Shown: positions 35,196-44,877 of the stretch, piece by piece
Position numbering within the stretch: position 1 is the stretch's first letter
Layout of the letters: each line of letters starts with the position of its first letter
DNA from: Berkiella sp964606325
GTDB taxonomy: Bacteria; Pseudomonadota; Gammaproteobacteria; Berkiellales; Berkiellaceae
NCBI GenBank assembly: GCA_964606325.1
Contig: CAZSGE010000008.1
Location: 1-64,000, forward strand
Length of the DNA: 64,000 nt
Reading direction: 5' to 3'
The notes under the pieces: generated by a model
The model's database searches: none
Seen by the model: only the letters and a program-made list of their open reading frames with translations
Told to the model about the DNA's origin: nothing
Translations under genes and position numbers: made by a program

Positions 35196-37847
35196 ATGGA
35201 TTTGAGTATCTTAGATAACCTTAATAATAAAGCCACCTTAATAACACCTTCAAGACGACTTGCTGCCAGTCTTCGTCAATCTCTTCATCAATCCATGTTA
35301 AGCACACAAACTGTTAGCGCAACTATCCCCGTTTTTGCACTCGAGGATTGGAAAGTCGCTTTATGGGAACAGTTTGAGATTGAAGGCCTTGTTAATGTGT
35401 TATTACTGAATCAAATGCAAGCATTACTGCGTTTCGAACAGATCATTATGACATCTGATTCTGGCAAAGGTCTGCTCAGACAGCACCAAGCCGCGAAATC
35501 AGCGATACAGGCCTGGGATCTTATTCATCATTGGCAATGCGAAGATATCATCAATCAAAGTGGAAATAATACAAATGAGGAAGCCTTTAACGAATGGGCG
35601 CGAAGTTTCCATCAATGGTTAAAGGAAAATCAATTTATCGATAATACTTTGCTTACACAACATTTAATACCTTTAATAAAAAATAATGACGATGTTGTCG
35701 CAGGTATTTCACCTGCCAAGGTGATACATCTTTATGGTTTTGAAGAATTATCACCTTTAACAATACATTTTTTTGAATCTTTAAAAGCAGATGACTGGGA
35801 AATCAGTCATATCGATATTTCAGGTGTAGATCCTAAAACATGCTTTCGTGTTCCTTTTAATCAAAAAGAGGCACAATTTTATGCAGCGGCAAACTGGGCT
35901 AAAATTGCAACCCAGAAAAATCAAACTGTTGGTATAGTTGTGCCCAACTTAGCAGATGAGCGAGCAGTGCTAGATAAAGTGTTTAGAGATGTTTTTACCC
36001 CGAATCATATATTAAACCCGTCGCTTGAAATTTGCAGTGATTTTAACATTTCAGCAGCGACGCCTTTGATTCAATATCCTATCATTTATGAAGCAATCAA
36101 TCTCATCAAGTTTGCGCTTTTAGATTGCTCAGTTGATGATAATTCTAAAGCAGTAACCAGCGTGTTTACGTCAGGCGCGTTATCAGAACAATTTGCTAGA
36201 GCGCAACTTGCCGATACCATCAAAACGAATCAAGAAGATAAAATAAACTTAAAGCAAACGTTTTCGCTTATAAAAAAATATCCAGAACGTTGTGTTCCAG
36301 CGCTTGAACAAAGTATCACCAGTTTATTAAAACTTTCCAAAACTCAAACATTAATTCAGTCGGTAAGCCACTGGATGCAGTCATTTAAAGAAATTTTAAG
36401 TATCATGGGATGGCCTGGCGAGCGTACCTTAACAAGTAATGAGTATCAGCTTGTAAAAAGAATGGATGAACTATTTAATGAAATGATGCTTTGCGACAGT
36501 GTACTTGATAAGCCGGGTGCCTTTGAGGCAATAAGTTTATTACAAAAAATGGCGGCGAATGTACCCTTTCAGGCAGAAAATAAAGGCGCAAGGATTCAAA
36601 TATTGGGTTTAATCGAAGCGATTGGCCAAACGTTTGATAACTGTTGGATAATGGGTATGGACAGTGAAGCTTGGCCCCCCATGCCAACACCCAATCCCTT
36701 TATTCCAATAGAAATGCAGCGAACACTTAATATGCCTCATGCAAGTGCACAAAGAGAATTGGCGTATGCAAGCAGTATAACCAAGCGCTTTAAAGAAAGT
36801 GCTGAGCATATTATTTTCAGTTATACACTGAAAGATAAAGAGAAAAATCTCAATTTCAGTGAGTTAATTGAAGATTTGCCACTGATGAGTGACAATTTAT
36901 CTATAGCGATTACGCGTTGTGAAACAACGTTTATGGAGACTGATACGCTCGAAACCCTTTATGATGAAAAGGCCCCGCCATTAACGGATTTTGATACCTT
37001 TAAAGGAACGGCAACAACATTAAGCTTGCAAGCTATTTGCCCCTTTAAAGCATTTGGTGAGCAACGATTAAAGTTAAAGCAAATGGAAGAAAAATCAATT
37101 TGGCTTAATCCAAGCCAGCAAGGAAATATATTGCATGATGTTTTGGAAGATTTTTGGAATCATTTTAAAAGTTTAGATAACGTTAATAACACAAAAGAAT
37201 CTGATGTTTCTATTTATGTACAGAATATCATTGAAAAAAATCTGCGACGCTATGTGTCATCTTTGGCACCTGCCACTTATTTGTCATGTGAAAAAAACCG
37301 TTTATGTCATATCGTAATGGATTATATTGATCTAGAAAAAACAAGAATGCCATTTAAGGTTCTCGCCACGGAACAAAAATTAAATATGACATTGGCAAAT
37401 ATACAATTTTCAATACGGCTAGATAGAGTGGATGTGAATCATCTTGGTGACCATGTGATTATAGACTATAAAACGGGCCAATATGGATTCACCGCAGGCG
37501 TCTGGCAAGAGAGATTAGAAACGCCTCAATTACCCCTCTATTACATTTCGAGTGGGCAATATAACCCTAAGGCAGTTGCTGTCATCAAATTAAATAGTAA
37601 AAAGTGTGAATATGAGGGCGTGAGTGAATCGCCAAGTGATATGGTCGGTGTAAATACCTTAGATAATGTAAAAGTGCAGGATAAACCCGCCAGTTGGGAT
37701 GCGCTGCAATCATATTGGTTATCACGTTTGACCTTTTTAGCGGATGAGTTTACGTCTGGAAACGCTGCGGTTTTACCACTTTATCGAGATACATGTCAGT
37801 ATTGTCATCTGAGTAGTTTGTGTCGGATCAATGAGGTGCAATCATGA
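35196..37847 (+). CDS. AddB-like Fe-S nuclease subunit of a double-strand break repair complex
   Basis: This protein pairs with the helicase-nuclease that follows to form an AddAB-type end-processing machine. It has a degenerate UvrD-like body (residues 1-600) and a C-terminal PD-(D/E)XK nuclease with LDRVDVNHLGDHVIIDYKTG. The iron-sulphur cluster pattern of AddB is complete: Cys615 (AICPFKAF), then Cys867-x2-Cys870-x5-Cys876 (CQYCHLSSLC), the same spacing as in B. subtilis AddB. No active Walker A is visible near its N terminus. Its stop overlaps the next ATG (ATGA). Confidence 0.88.
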   Translation: MDLSILDNLNNKATLITPSRRLAASLRQSLHQSMLSTQTVSATIPVFALEDWKVALWEQFEIEGLVNVLLLNQMQALLRFEQIIMTSDSGKGLLRQHQAAKSAIQAWDLIHHWQCEDIINQSGNNTNEEAFNEWARSFHQWLKENQFIDNTLLTQHLIPLIKNNDDVVAGISPAKVIHLYGFEELSPLTIHFFESLKADDWEISHIDISGVDPKTCFRVPFNQKEAQFYAAANWAKIATQKNQTVGIVVPNLADERAVLDKVFRDVFTPNHILNPSLEICSDFNISAATPLIQYPIIYEAINLIKFALLDCSVDDNSKAVTSVFTSGALSEQFARAQLADTIKTNQEDKINLKQTFSLIKKYPERCVPALEQSITSLLKLSKTQTLIQSVSHWMQSFKEILSIMGWPGERTLTSNEYQLVKRMDELFNEMMLCDSVLDKPGAFEAISLLQKMAANVPFQAENKGARIQILGLIEAIGQTFDNCWIMGMDSEAWPPMPTPNPFIPIEMQRTLNMPHASAQRELAYASSITKRFKESAEHIIFSYTLKDKEKNLNFSELIEDLPLMSDNLSIAITRCETTFMETDTLETLYDEKAPPLTDFDTFKGTATTLSLQAICPFKAFGEQRLKLKQMEEKSIWLNPSQQGNILHDVLEDFWNHFKSLDNVNNTKESDVSIYVQNIIEKNLRRYVSSLAPATYLSCEKNRLCHIVMDYIDLEKTRMPFKVLATEQKLNMTLANIQFSIRLDRVDVNHLGDHVIIDYKTGQYGFTAGVWQERLETPQLPLYYISSGQYNPKAVAVIKLNSKKCEYEGVSESPSDMVGVNTLDNVKVQDKPASWDALQSYWLSRLTFLADEFTSGNAAVLPLYRDTCQYCHLSSLCRINEVQS

Positions 37848-40800
37848 CTGACGCACAAAACCGCTTAACAGCTCTAGATCCGTGCCAATCATTTATCGTT
37901 CAAGCACCTGCAGGTTCTGGTAAAACGGAGCTATTAACACAACGTTTTTTGAAATTATTAAGTACAGTAGAAAAACCTGAAGAAATTTTAGCAGTAACTT
38001 TTACACGTAAAGCTGCCGCCGAGATGCGCCAAAGGATAATAGGTGCTTTAAAATTTGCTGCAACATCAAATGAACCTGATTCAGCACACGAGAAAATGAC
38101 TTATTCTTTGGCTAAAGCAGTTTTGTCACAAGACAAAAAATATGAGTGGGATCTCACACTTTATCCAAATCGGTTGCGAGTACTGACCATTGATGCCGTG
38201 TGCGCTTACATCGCAAATAGGATGCCAGTATTGTCTCATATTGGGGCAAGCCCAGATATTATTGATTACCCTGATGAATATTATTTTGAAGCTGTAGAGC
38301 GATTATTAAGAGAAACGGTTGTTGATGAACATTGGTCAAAAGCGCTTGGTCAATTATTGTTACATCTTGATAACCGCATTTCATTTATACATGATTTATT
38401 AGAAAGCATGTTGGCAAAACGCGATCAGTGGTTACCCTATTTAGGTAATTTAACTCAGGACGATGCTTCTTTACAAATGTATGTCAATGAAGGTGTTTTT
38501 AGGCTCATTTCTTTACATTTAGAGCGCCTTTTGGATGAATTTCCTGTTGAGCTCAAAGATGAGATTCTTGAACTGCTGAACTATGCTGCCAAAGTTTGTA
38601 AAGTAAATGATGAAAATAATGCTTTAAGCACACTTGATGTAGTGTCAGATTTTCCAGAAACAGATAGTGGTTCTTTAAGTATATGGCTTTGCATAGCGGA
38701 ACTATTATTGACTAAAGAAGATGGATGGCGAAAATCATTCACCATCAAAAACGGCTTTCCCAGCCCAAGTGAATCAAAAGACAGAATAGAAAAGCAATTG
38801 CGCAAAGAGCGAAAAGAGGCAATGAGCTCCGTTATTGAGCAGCTCAAAGAAAATGAGAACCTTCTGCCGTTGTTAGCAGATCTAAGATTATTGCCTCAGA
38901 CCGCCATGAATGATGAACAAAGTGCCATTTTAAATGCGATGGGCACATTATTGCCTGTTTTAGTTGCACATCTTCAAGTTGTATTTCAAGAAAAAGGTAA
39001 AATTGACTTTGTTGAAGTAAATCTGCGTGCACTGCAAGCATTGGGAGATGAGCTAACGCCTTCCGATGTCTCATTAAGCTTAGATTATCAAATCAAACAC
39101 ATTTTAATAGATGAGTATCAGGACACATCTAGTATACAATATCGCTTATTTGAAAAGCTTATCATGGGTTGGCAAGCAGGCGACGGCAGAACATTATTTT
39201 TGGTTGGCGATCCCATGCAATCCATTTACAAATTCAGAGGCGCTGAAGTCACGTTATTTCTTAAAACACAAGAGAACGGAATAGGCGGCGTAAAGTTAAA
39301 ACCACTAACTTTAAGTTCGAACTTTAGATCATCAGCGAATATCGTTGAATGGATTAACGGTGCCTTTGTAGATATCTTCCCCCCCGTAGATGAGAAATCA
39401 TTGGGTGGTGTTAAATATGAGCAAGCACTGGCGCAAAAATCACTCTATGGTGAAACTGCCATCAGTTTTCATCCTGCAAGCACTGAGTTGGAACAATCTA
39501 GATTAATTATTGAGGTAATAACTAAGCAGTTATCTAGCAATCCTGATGAAAAAATTGCTGTTTTAGTTAAAGCTAAGCGTCATTTAGTTGAGTTGATTGA
39601 GCAGTTAAAGCAAATACGCATTCCTTTTGTTGCTGTTGAGATTGAGCATCTAGCAACACGATCTCATGTGATGGATCTGCTTTCCTTATTGCAAGCGTGT
39701 TTGGATTGGACCGATAAAGTTTCCTGGTTTTCAATATTACGAGCACCTTGGCTTGGTTTGTCACTAGCAGATCTTTTAGTAATAGCCAATGTAACGAAAT
39801 CAGGTGTTATTTGGCATACCCTTAATGAGTTTGAAACCATTAACGACCTAACATCTGATGCTAAAATGCGGCTTGCGCGTTTTGTTCCGGTGATGCGATA
39901 TTGGCTTTCGCAGCGGCAAAGAAATACTATCAGTGCATTTATAAGAGGTTTGTGGGTTAGCTTATGTGGACCATACTGTTACGATGAAGCTTACCTTTTA
40001 AATGATATAGATAAAATTGTAAATTTGATTGGTGATTGTTATATTCAAAATCCAAACACTCAGTTCAGAGACATCAAAAAAAGAATTTCACAACTTTATG
40101 CTGATATTTCTTTAGAATCAGACCATGGCTGTGTTAACGCATCATCTAAAATTGAATTAATGACAATTCATAAAGCGAAGGGCTTAGAATTTGATACGGT
40201 CATATTGCCTCATTTGCACGCAAAAACGAAAAATCATGAATCTGCCTTGATGTTGTGGTTTGAGCACGCTCATAAAGATGGCATCGATTTAATATTGGCT
40301 CCTAGGCGGGCCCATAAGGAAAGTAGCGATCCATTATACCGCTTTGTAGAATCGCAAATACGTAAAAAATCAGATTATGAAGCAGCAAGGCTGCTTTATG
40401 TTGGTGCAACCAGAGCAAAAAAGCGCTTGCATTTTGTTGCTCAGCTAGAAAAGGACGAAACGAATGAGAGCTATAAATCACCTGCTAAAGGTTCTTTCTT
40501 AAGGTTGTTATGGCCTCACATAGATATCCCAGGCGTTGCGCGAAGTGATGCAATAATTAACGAAGTACCTCTCATTCCTAAAACGGGCATTAAACGTCTC
40601 AAAGACAAGGTTCGATTACCCGGAACTCTTAAAATTGAATTTAATGAAAATACAAATGAAAACATAACAATAGACACCAATCGCCCAGAGCCTAGTGATA
40701 TAGTGGCTCGTGCTGCAGGTACCGTATTTCATAAACTGATGAACCGGTCTAATCCAACATTGCCGCTTAATCAGCAAGGCATTCAATTAGCACTTAAAAG

Positions 40801-41200
40801 ACATGGTCTTAATCAAGATTTATTAAACAAAGCTAGCGATATTGTTCAGATTGGCTATAAAAATATGTTATCTTGTGAAAGAGGGCAATGGATTTTATCA
40901 CCACGCCATCAGATGAGAAAAAGCGAATGGCAACTGACAGCAAAATTTAATCAAAAAATTGAAAATATCATTATTGATTGTGCTTTTGTTGATGAAGAAA
41001 ATGTACGTTGGATTGTTGATTATAAATTAACACATCAAACCACTATGAGCGAAGCTGATTTAAAAATTGAAATTGACAAATATAGATCTCAATTAGATAA
41101 ATATCGTAAGGCATTACTCATGCTTGAAATGCGTAGTGTTCGTTGTGGTTTGTATTTTCCGATGGCTAAGATCTGGTATGAATATAAAGATTTAAACTGA
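37844..41200 (+). CDS. AddA-like UvrD-family helicase-nuclease
   Basis: This is the motor subunit for recombinational repair of DNA ends. Superfamily 1 helicase motifs run in order: QAPAGSGKTELLTQRFL (Walker A), AVTFTRKAAAEM, LIDEYQDTS (Walker B), VGDPMQSIYKFRGAE, MTIHKAKGLEFDTVILPH and LLYVGATRAKKRLHFV. A C-terminal PD-(D/E)XK nuclease is present at about 1030-1090, with IIDCAFVDEENVRWIVDYK. Having nuclease domains in both subunits is the AddAB pattern rather than RecBCD. The 1118-residue length fits. Translation is coupled with the upstream partner by a 4-base overlap. Confidence 0.92.
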   Translation: MTDAQNRLTALDPCQSFIVQAPAGSGKTELLTQRFLKLLSTVEKPEEILAVTFTRKAAAEMRQRIIGALKFAATSNEPDSAHEKMTYSLAKAVLSQDKKYEWDLTLYPNRLRVLTIDAVCAYIANRMPVLSHIGASPDIIDYPDEYYFEAVERLLRETVVDEHWSKALGQLLLHLDNRISFIHDLLESMLAKRDQWLPYLGNLTQDDASLQMYVNEGVFRLISLHLERLLDEFPVELKDEILELLNYAAKVCKVNDENNALSTLDVVSDFPETDSGSLSIWLCIAELLLTKEDGWRKSFTIKNGFPSPSESKDRIEKQLRKERKEAMSSVIEQLKENENLLPLLADLRLLPQTAMNDEQSAILNAMGTLLPVLVAHLQVVFQEKGKIDFVEVNLRALQALGDELTPSDVSLSLDYQIKHILIDEYQDTSSIQYRLFEKLIMGWQAGDGRTLFLVGDPMQSIYKFRGAEVTLFLKTQENGIGGVKLKPLTLSSNFRSSANIVEWINGAFVDIFPPVDEKSLGGVKYEQALAQKSLYGETAISFHPASTELEQSRLIIEVITKQLSSNPDEKIAVLVKAKRHLVELIEQLKQIRIPFVAVEIEHLATRSHVMDLLSLLQACLDWTDKVSWFSILRAPWLGLSLADLLVIANVTKSGVIWHTLNEFETINDLTSDAKMRLARFVPVMRYWLSQRQRNTISAFIRGLWVSLCGPYCYDEAYLLNDIDKIVNLIGDCYIQNPNTQFRDIKKRISQLYADISLESDHGCVNASSKIELMTIHKAKGLEFDTVILPHLHAKTKNHESALMLWFEHAHKDGIDLILAPRRAHKESSDPLYRFVESQIRKKSDYEAARLLYVGATRAKKRLHFVAQLEKDETNESYKSPAKGSFLRLLWPHIDIPGVARSDAIINEVPLIPKTGIKRLKDKVRLPGTLKIEFNENTNENITIDTNRPEPSDIVARAAGTVFHKLMNRSNPTLPLNQQGIQLALKRHGLNQDLLNKASDIVQIGYKNMLSCERGQWILSPRHQMRKSEWQLTAKFNQKIENIIIDCAFVDEENVRWIVDYKLTHQTTMSEADLKIEIDKYRSQLDKYRKALLMLEMRSVRCGLYFPMAKIWYEYKDLN

Positions 41201-41225
41201 TTGAAAGACTAGCAAAGGATCTGTT

Positions 41226-42125
41226 ATGCAAAAGCTTACAAATAAACTGACCGTTGCGATTTCTTCTCGTGCGTTGTTTAATTTAGATGAGAGTAATCAT
41301 ATCTATGAAACTCAAGGCTTGGATGCCTATCGTGAGTATCAACTTGCTCATGAAAAAGTAATTTTAGAGCCTGGGGCTGCATTTTCCTTGGTGAATAAGT
41401 TTCTTAAGTTAAATGTTGGTACTCAAGAGAACCAATCGCTTGTTGAGGTGATACTGATCTCTCGAAATACTGCTGATACAGGACTTCGCATATTTCATTC
41501 CTTAAGACATTATGGACTGGATGTTATTCGAGCCGCTTTTGCAGGTGGAGCAAGTCCTTATGCTTACGCCAAAGCGTTTAATGCAGATTTATTTCTCTCT
41601 TTGAATCCAGATGATGTTCGATCCGCACTGAAGGCGGGTTTAGCAGCTGCCACCATATGGCCGGGTACTTATGAGAAGGATGATGCTTCACTTAACATCG
41701 CCTTTGATGGTGATGCCGTGTTATTTTCAGATGAAGCTGAGCGTATTTTTAAAACACATGGTTTAAAAGCGTTCAATGAAGCTGAGGAAAACGCTGCAAT
41801 GTTGCCATTAGCAGCAGGGCCCTTTAAAGGCTTTTTAACTGCGTTACACGCTTTGCAGCAACATCCATTGGCTATTCCCATTAGAACAGCTTTAGTAACC
41901 GCACGTTCAGCACCAGCTCATGAAAGAGTTATTCGCACTTTGCGAGAATGGGGGATTCGTATCGATGAATCGCTATTTTTGGGAGGTTTACCTAAAGCTG
42001 ACTTTTTAGGCGCTTTTAAGGCAGATATTTTCTTCGATGATCAAAAAATGCATTGTGAGAATGCCAGTAGCCAAGTCACCTCTGGACATGTTCCGTATGG
42101 CATCACCAATAGCGAAGCTACGTAA
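41226..42125 (+). CDS. 5'-nucleotidase, cytosolic NT5C1-like family
   Basis: The 299-residue sequence matches the bacterial 5'-nucleotidase family related to cytosolic NT5C1A/B, HAD-fold enzymes that dephosphorylate nucleoside monophosphates. Visible family stretches are KLTVAISSRALFNLDESN at the start, VEVILISRNTADTGLR, the FAGGASPYAYAKAF loop and NIAFDGDAVLFSDEAE. The C-terminal acidic DIFFDDQ completes the active site. It starts 26 bases after the helicase gene and could be read from the same transcript. Confidence 0.85.
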   Translation: MQKLTNKLTVAISSRALFNLDESNHIYETQGLDAYREYQLAHEKVILEPGAAFSLVNKFLKLNVGTQENQSLVEVILISRNTADTGLRIFHSLRHYGLDVIRAAFAGGASPYAYAKAFNADLFLSLNPDDVRSALKAGLAAATIWPGTYEKDDASLNIAFDGDAVLFSDEAERIFKTHGLKAFNEAEENAAMLPLAAGPFKGFLTALHALQQHPLAIPIRTALVTARSAPAHERVIRTLREWGIRIDESLFLGGLPKADFLGAFKADIFFDDQKMHCENASSQVTSGHVPYGITNSEAT

Positions 42126-42148
42126 CTATATTAATTTTGATTTTAATC

Positions 42149-42176
42149 TTGCTTTCAAACTGGTATGCGATAAAAT
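42149..42176 (+). promoter_or_regulatory. Possible sigma-70 promoter for the ankyrin gene
   Basis: TTGCTT at 42149 and TAAAAT at 42171 are separated by 16 bases, with TATGCGA just before the -10. This lies about 33 bases before the TTG start of the ankyrin-repeat gene. The -35 is a weak match. Confidence 0.4.
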
Positions 42177-42208
42177 ACCCTAAAATTTAACCAGGGAAAT
42201 CAAATACC

Positions 42209-44155
42209 TTGAATATAACAAGCAAATCTAATGATTTTTCTCGTTTTGATGCGAGAAAATCCCACAACACTAAAGAAATAGTAGTTAGTGCTCAATCGCA
42301 AAAAATAATAGATGCCTGCAAGACCCAAAACCTCTCGATGCTAAAAACCTACTATGAACAAGGTGTTGATTTTAACAAGATTTATGATACTTATGGCGAT
42401 ACTTTACTACATATTGCTATTAATTATGATAAAACTGAGAGTTTTAAAGCACTCTTGAGTTATGGTGTCAATATTGAAAATACCTCTAAATATGATGGCA
42501 CCACCGCACTTAATTATGCTGTCATGTCAAATAAGCCTTATTACGTTCAGCAATTAATTGATCTCAATGCCAATATCAACACACGTGATGATGATGGTTT
42601 TACGCCCTTAAATAACGCTGCTTACTTTGAAAGATATGAGATCTTAAAAACGTTACTTAAACACCCCTTAATTGATGTTAATACGCCGTCTGACAGTACG
42701 GCTTCGCCATTGTATTTTGCTTTTATGGATGGACGAATGGATGTTGTTGAGCAGATTGTTAAGCATCCTTCCTTTGATGTTGAGTTTGCGCTTATCCTTG
42801 AAAACGATGCTGAAACTTACGAACTAAAAGATTATCTACATTCTTTGCCAAATGCATTAAATAATGATTTTGAGTTGTTAGATCTTTATCAACAAGTAAA
42901 ATTGTTTGCTTTAAAATATGATTTCGATGGTTGCTTGCCATTTTCTCAATTGAAGGATCATGGATTTAACTGTTTTGATCTTTCAGGTTACGCTAACAGA
43001 GAGGGTACACAAGGTGTAGCTTATGCTTTTGATAATTTTTACGAGAATATTGTTCGCCCCAGTAGCCTTCCTATTTGGGCGCAGCAAGCCTTTGTAGGCA
43101 TTAAAGAGTCATTACAATTTAGTGCGAGCATTTTTGAACCAGCTGCATATCTTAACAAAATTAAATTAGGTGAAACGGTTATCATACCTTCAGGTTGGGA
43201 TGGCCACTCTATTACTTTTGTTATTCAAGATGATAAGTTGTACCGATGTAATCGCGGTCATCTCAGTGATGGTATTCATGGTATTGAAGAGTTTTTGATA
43301 ACAAAACCAGAAAATATTACAGTAGATTTAATAGGTAAAATGTTAGCTGCTGAAGGCGAGCCGTACTATTTTCAGTATGGCCTTGTTAATACTTTAGGTT
43401 TAGAAAAGATTGGTGTTGTAGAAAATCCTACACAGATAGTTGGAAACTGTGTATGGACTTCTCTAGAGACCGGTGTTGAAGCATCTCTGATAAACAATTT
43501 CTTAGAGCAGGGTTTAAATACCACTGAAGCACATAGTTTAGCAAAAGATACCTTTTTACTGTGGGAAGAGTTTGATCTAAACTTTACGATGAAAGAAGTG
43601 GTGAAAAATCCAAGCTTATTTAGTGAGAATAAGGTTTTGGATGATTTGCTCATTCATGCGCTTGATAACTTTCATGATCCAGAGAGCATCACAGATGTGC
43701 AAAGAGGTGTTGTTGCATTGGAGCATTTAGAGGATCCACTTGTATTTGAAACCTTTGATAAGCTATTTGGTCAAGATTTAATAAAATATGATCCTTTAAG
43801 TTATTCTTCCATTAGTTACATGAAGCCGTATACTCCTACTGAGCAAGGTTACTTGAACTATCTAACAAATTGGTTTTCAAGTCCAATTTCATCATCTAGT
43901 TCTAACCCTGCAATGAAAGAATTTGAAACATTTCTAAAAGCTTGCGATAAATATCGTCAAGAGCATGCAGATAATTTATTGGATATTACTGATATTTTAG
44001 ATGTATCAAATACTAAAGCGCTGGAAGCTTTGTTCAATAAATTTTCTGATAATTTTAGCGAAGTTAAACAAGACATCATCCAAGGTGAATTGCCTATTTT
44101 ACCAGTAATGCCAATGATCCTCACCACAGAGGAACAGGTTGTTTTTGTAGCATAG
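42209..44155 (+). CDS. Ankyrin-repeat protein with putative permuted papain-like domain
   Basis: Residues about 60-200 hold at least four ankyrin repeats (DTLLHIAINYDKTESFKALL, TTALNYAVMSNKPYYVQQLI, FTPLNNAAYFERYEILKTLL), a protein-interaction module common in host-targeted effectors. From about residue 320 a second domain begins: VIIPSGWDGHS with His333, YRCNRG with Asn348, and QIVGNCVWTS with Cys414. The same motif order occurs in the proteins at 60919 and 63077. By analogy to papain-fold enzymes these may be a catalytic His-Asn-Cys set, but this is inference. Start is TTG with AGGGA upstream. A final Gln/Ile/Pro-rich tail follows. No signal peptide is present. Confidence 0.75.
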   Translation: MNITSKSNDFSRFDARKSHNTKEIVVSAQSQKIIDACKTQNLSMLKTYYEQGVDFNKIYDTYGDTLLHIAINYDKTESFKALLSYGVNIENTSKYDGTTALNYAVMSNKPYYVQQLIDLNANINTRDDDGFTPLNNAAYFERYEILKTLLKHPLIDVNTPSDSTASPLYFAFMDGRMDVVEQIVKHPSFDVEFALILENDAETYELKDYLHSLPNALNNDFELLDLYQQVKLFALKYDFDGCLPFSQLKDHGFNCFDLSGYANREGTQGVAYAFDNFYENIVRPSSLPIWAQQAFVGIKESLQFSASIFEPAAYLNKIKLGETVIIPSGWDGHSITFVIQDDKLYRCNRGHLSDGIHGIEEFLITKPENITVDLIGKMLAAEGEPYYFQYGLVNTLGLEKIGVVENPTQIVGNCVWTSLETGVEASLINNFLEQGLNTTEAHSLAKDTFLLWEEFDLNFTMKEVVKNPSLFSENKVLDDLLIHALDNFHDPESITDVQRGVVALEHLEDPLVFETFDKLFGQDLIKYDPLSYSSISYMKPYTPTEQGYLNYLTNWFSSPISSSSSNPAMKEFETFLKACDKYRQEHADNLLDITDILDVSNTKALEALFNKFSDNFSEVKQDIIQGELPILPVMPMILTTEEQVVFVA

Positions 44156-44170
44156 ACAGTTGCTAACGAT

Positions 44171-44201
44171 AGCGGTCATCCTATTGGCCGCTATATTATT
44201 T
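44171..44201. terminator. Hairpin terminator between convergent genes
   Basis: AGCGGTCA pairs with TGGCCGCT (8 bp) around TCCTAT, followed by ATATTATTT on the plus strand. The tract is only moderately T-rich, so termination is likely but not certain. It lies between the ankyrin gene and the convergent NUDIX gene. Confidence 0.55.
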
Positions 44202-44218
44202 AGCCAAGAATATCTCTC

Positions 44219-44830
44219 TTATCGCTTTGCAAAGCTTGCGAGTAATAACATCAAACCTGCCGTATATCCCCAAATGCGCTTTTGCTCAAAGTAGAGTTCA
44301 AAGTAATGGTGAGGAATGGGTGTATTCATATCAACTCGTTGGTAAAGGGTTGTGTTTAAAGCCATTTCTAAAGGTATTTCAAAAATTTCCTCTACTTCAT
44401 GTTCACAGGCAACATGTGACAACGGGGGCTGGATAATCCCGATGATAGGGGTAATCAAAAATCCACTATAAGACGGCCAACTTCCTAAACTTGAAATGAC
44501 TTCAATGTTTTTTGCCGCTAAACCTATTTCTTCCTGTGTTTCTCTTAAAGCGCAGCTTTCACTCGTTTCATTGGCCATGCATTTACCACCAGGGAAACTA
44601 ATTTGTCCCCCATGGTGATGAAGATGTGAAGTGCGCACAGTTAATAAGAGGGTCGGTCTTTCTTTATGCATTACAATAGGAACGAGCACCGCTGCAGGGA
44701 TGAGATTTTCTTGATAGGGTGGTAAGAATAAGGGAATTTCAGTTGCCACAAGCTTGAGAGCTTGATAAGTTTGTAATGGCGTTTGGCTCTGTAGCGTTTC
44801 AATGAGTTTGCTAATCATAGATTCGTTCAA
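44219..44830 (-). CDS. NUDIX hydrolase, coenzyme A pyrophosphatase-like (NudL type)
   Basis: The NUDIX box reads GGKCMANETSESCALRETQEEIG, fitting Gx5Ex7REUxEEU. The preceding HHHGGQISFPGG and the following LGSWPSYSGFLITPIIG are the stretches that mark the CoA-diphosphatase subgroup (YeaB/NudL), which cleaves CoA and derivatives. Length is 203 from a TTG at 44830. That start is preferred because AAGGA lies 6 bases upstream of it, whereas the first ATG (44818) is 18 bases away from the ribosome site. It is divergent from the ABC transporter gene. Confidence 0.88.
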   Translation of the reverse strand: MNESMISKLIETLQSQTPLQTYQALKLVATEIPLFLPPYQENLIPAAVLVPIVMHKERPTLLLTVRTSHLHHHGGQISFPGGKCMANETSESCALRETQEEIGLAAKNIEVISSLGSWPSYSGFLITPIIGIIQPPLSHVACEHEVEEIFEIPLEMALNTTLYQRVDMNTPIPHHYFELYFEQKRIWGYTAGLMLLLASFAKR

Positions 44831-44877
44831 ACGATATCCTTACATTTTTGGCAACAGTATATCAGGACATCCATAAC

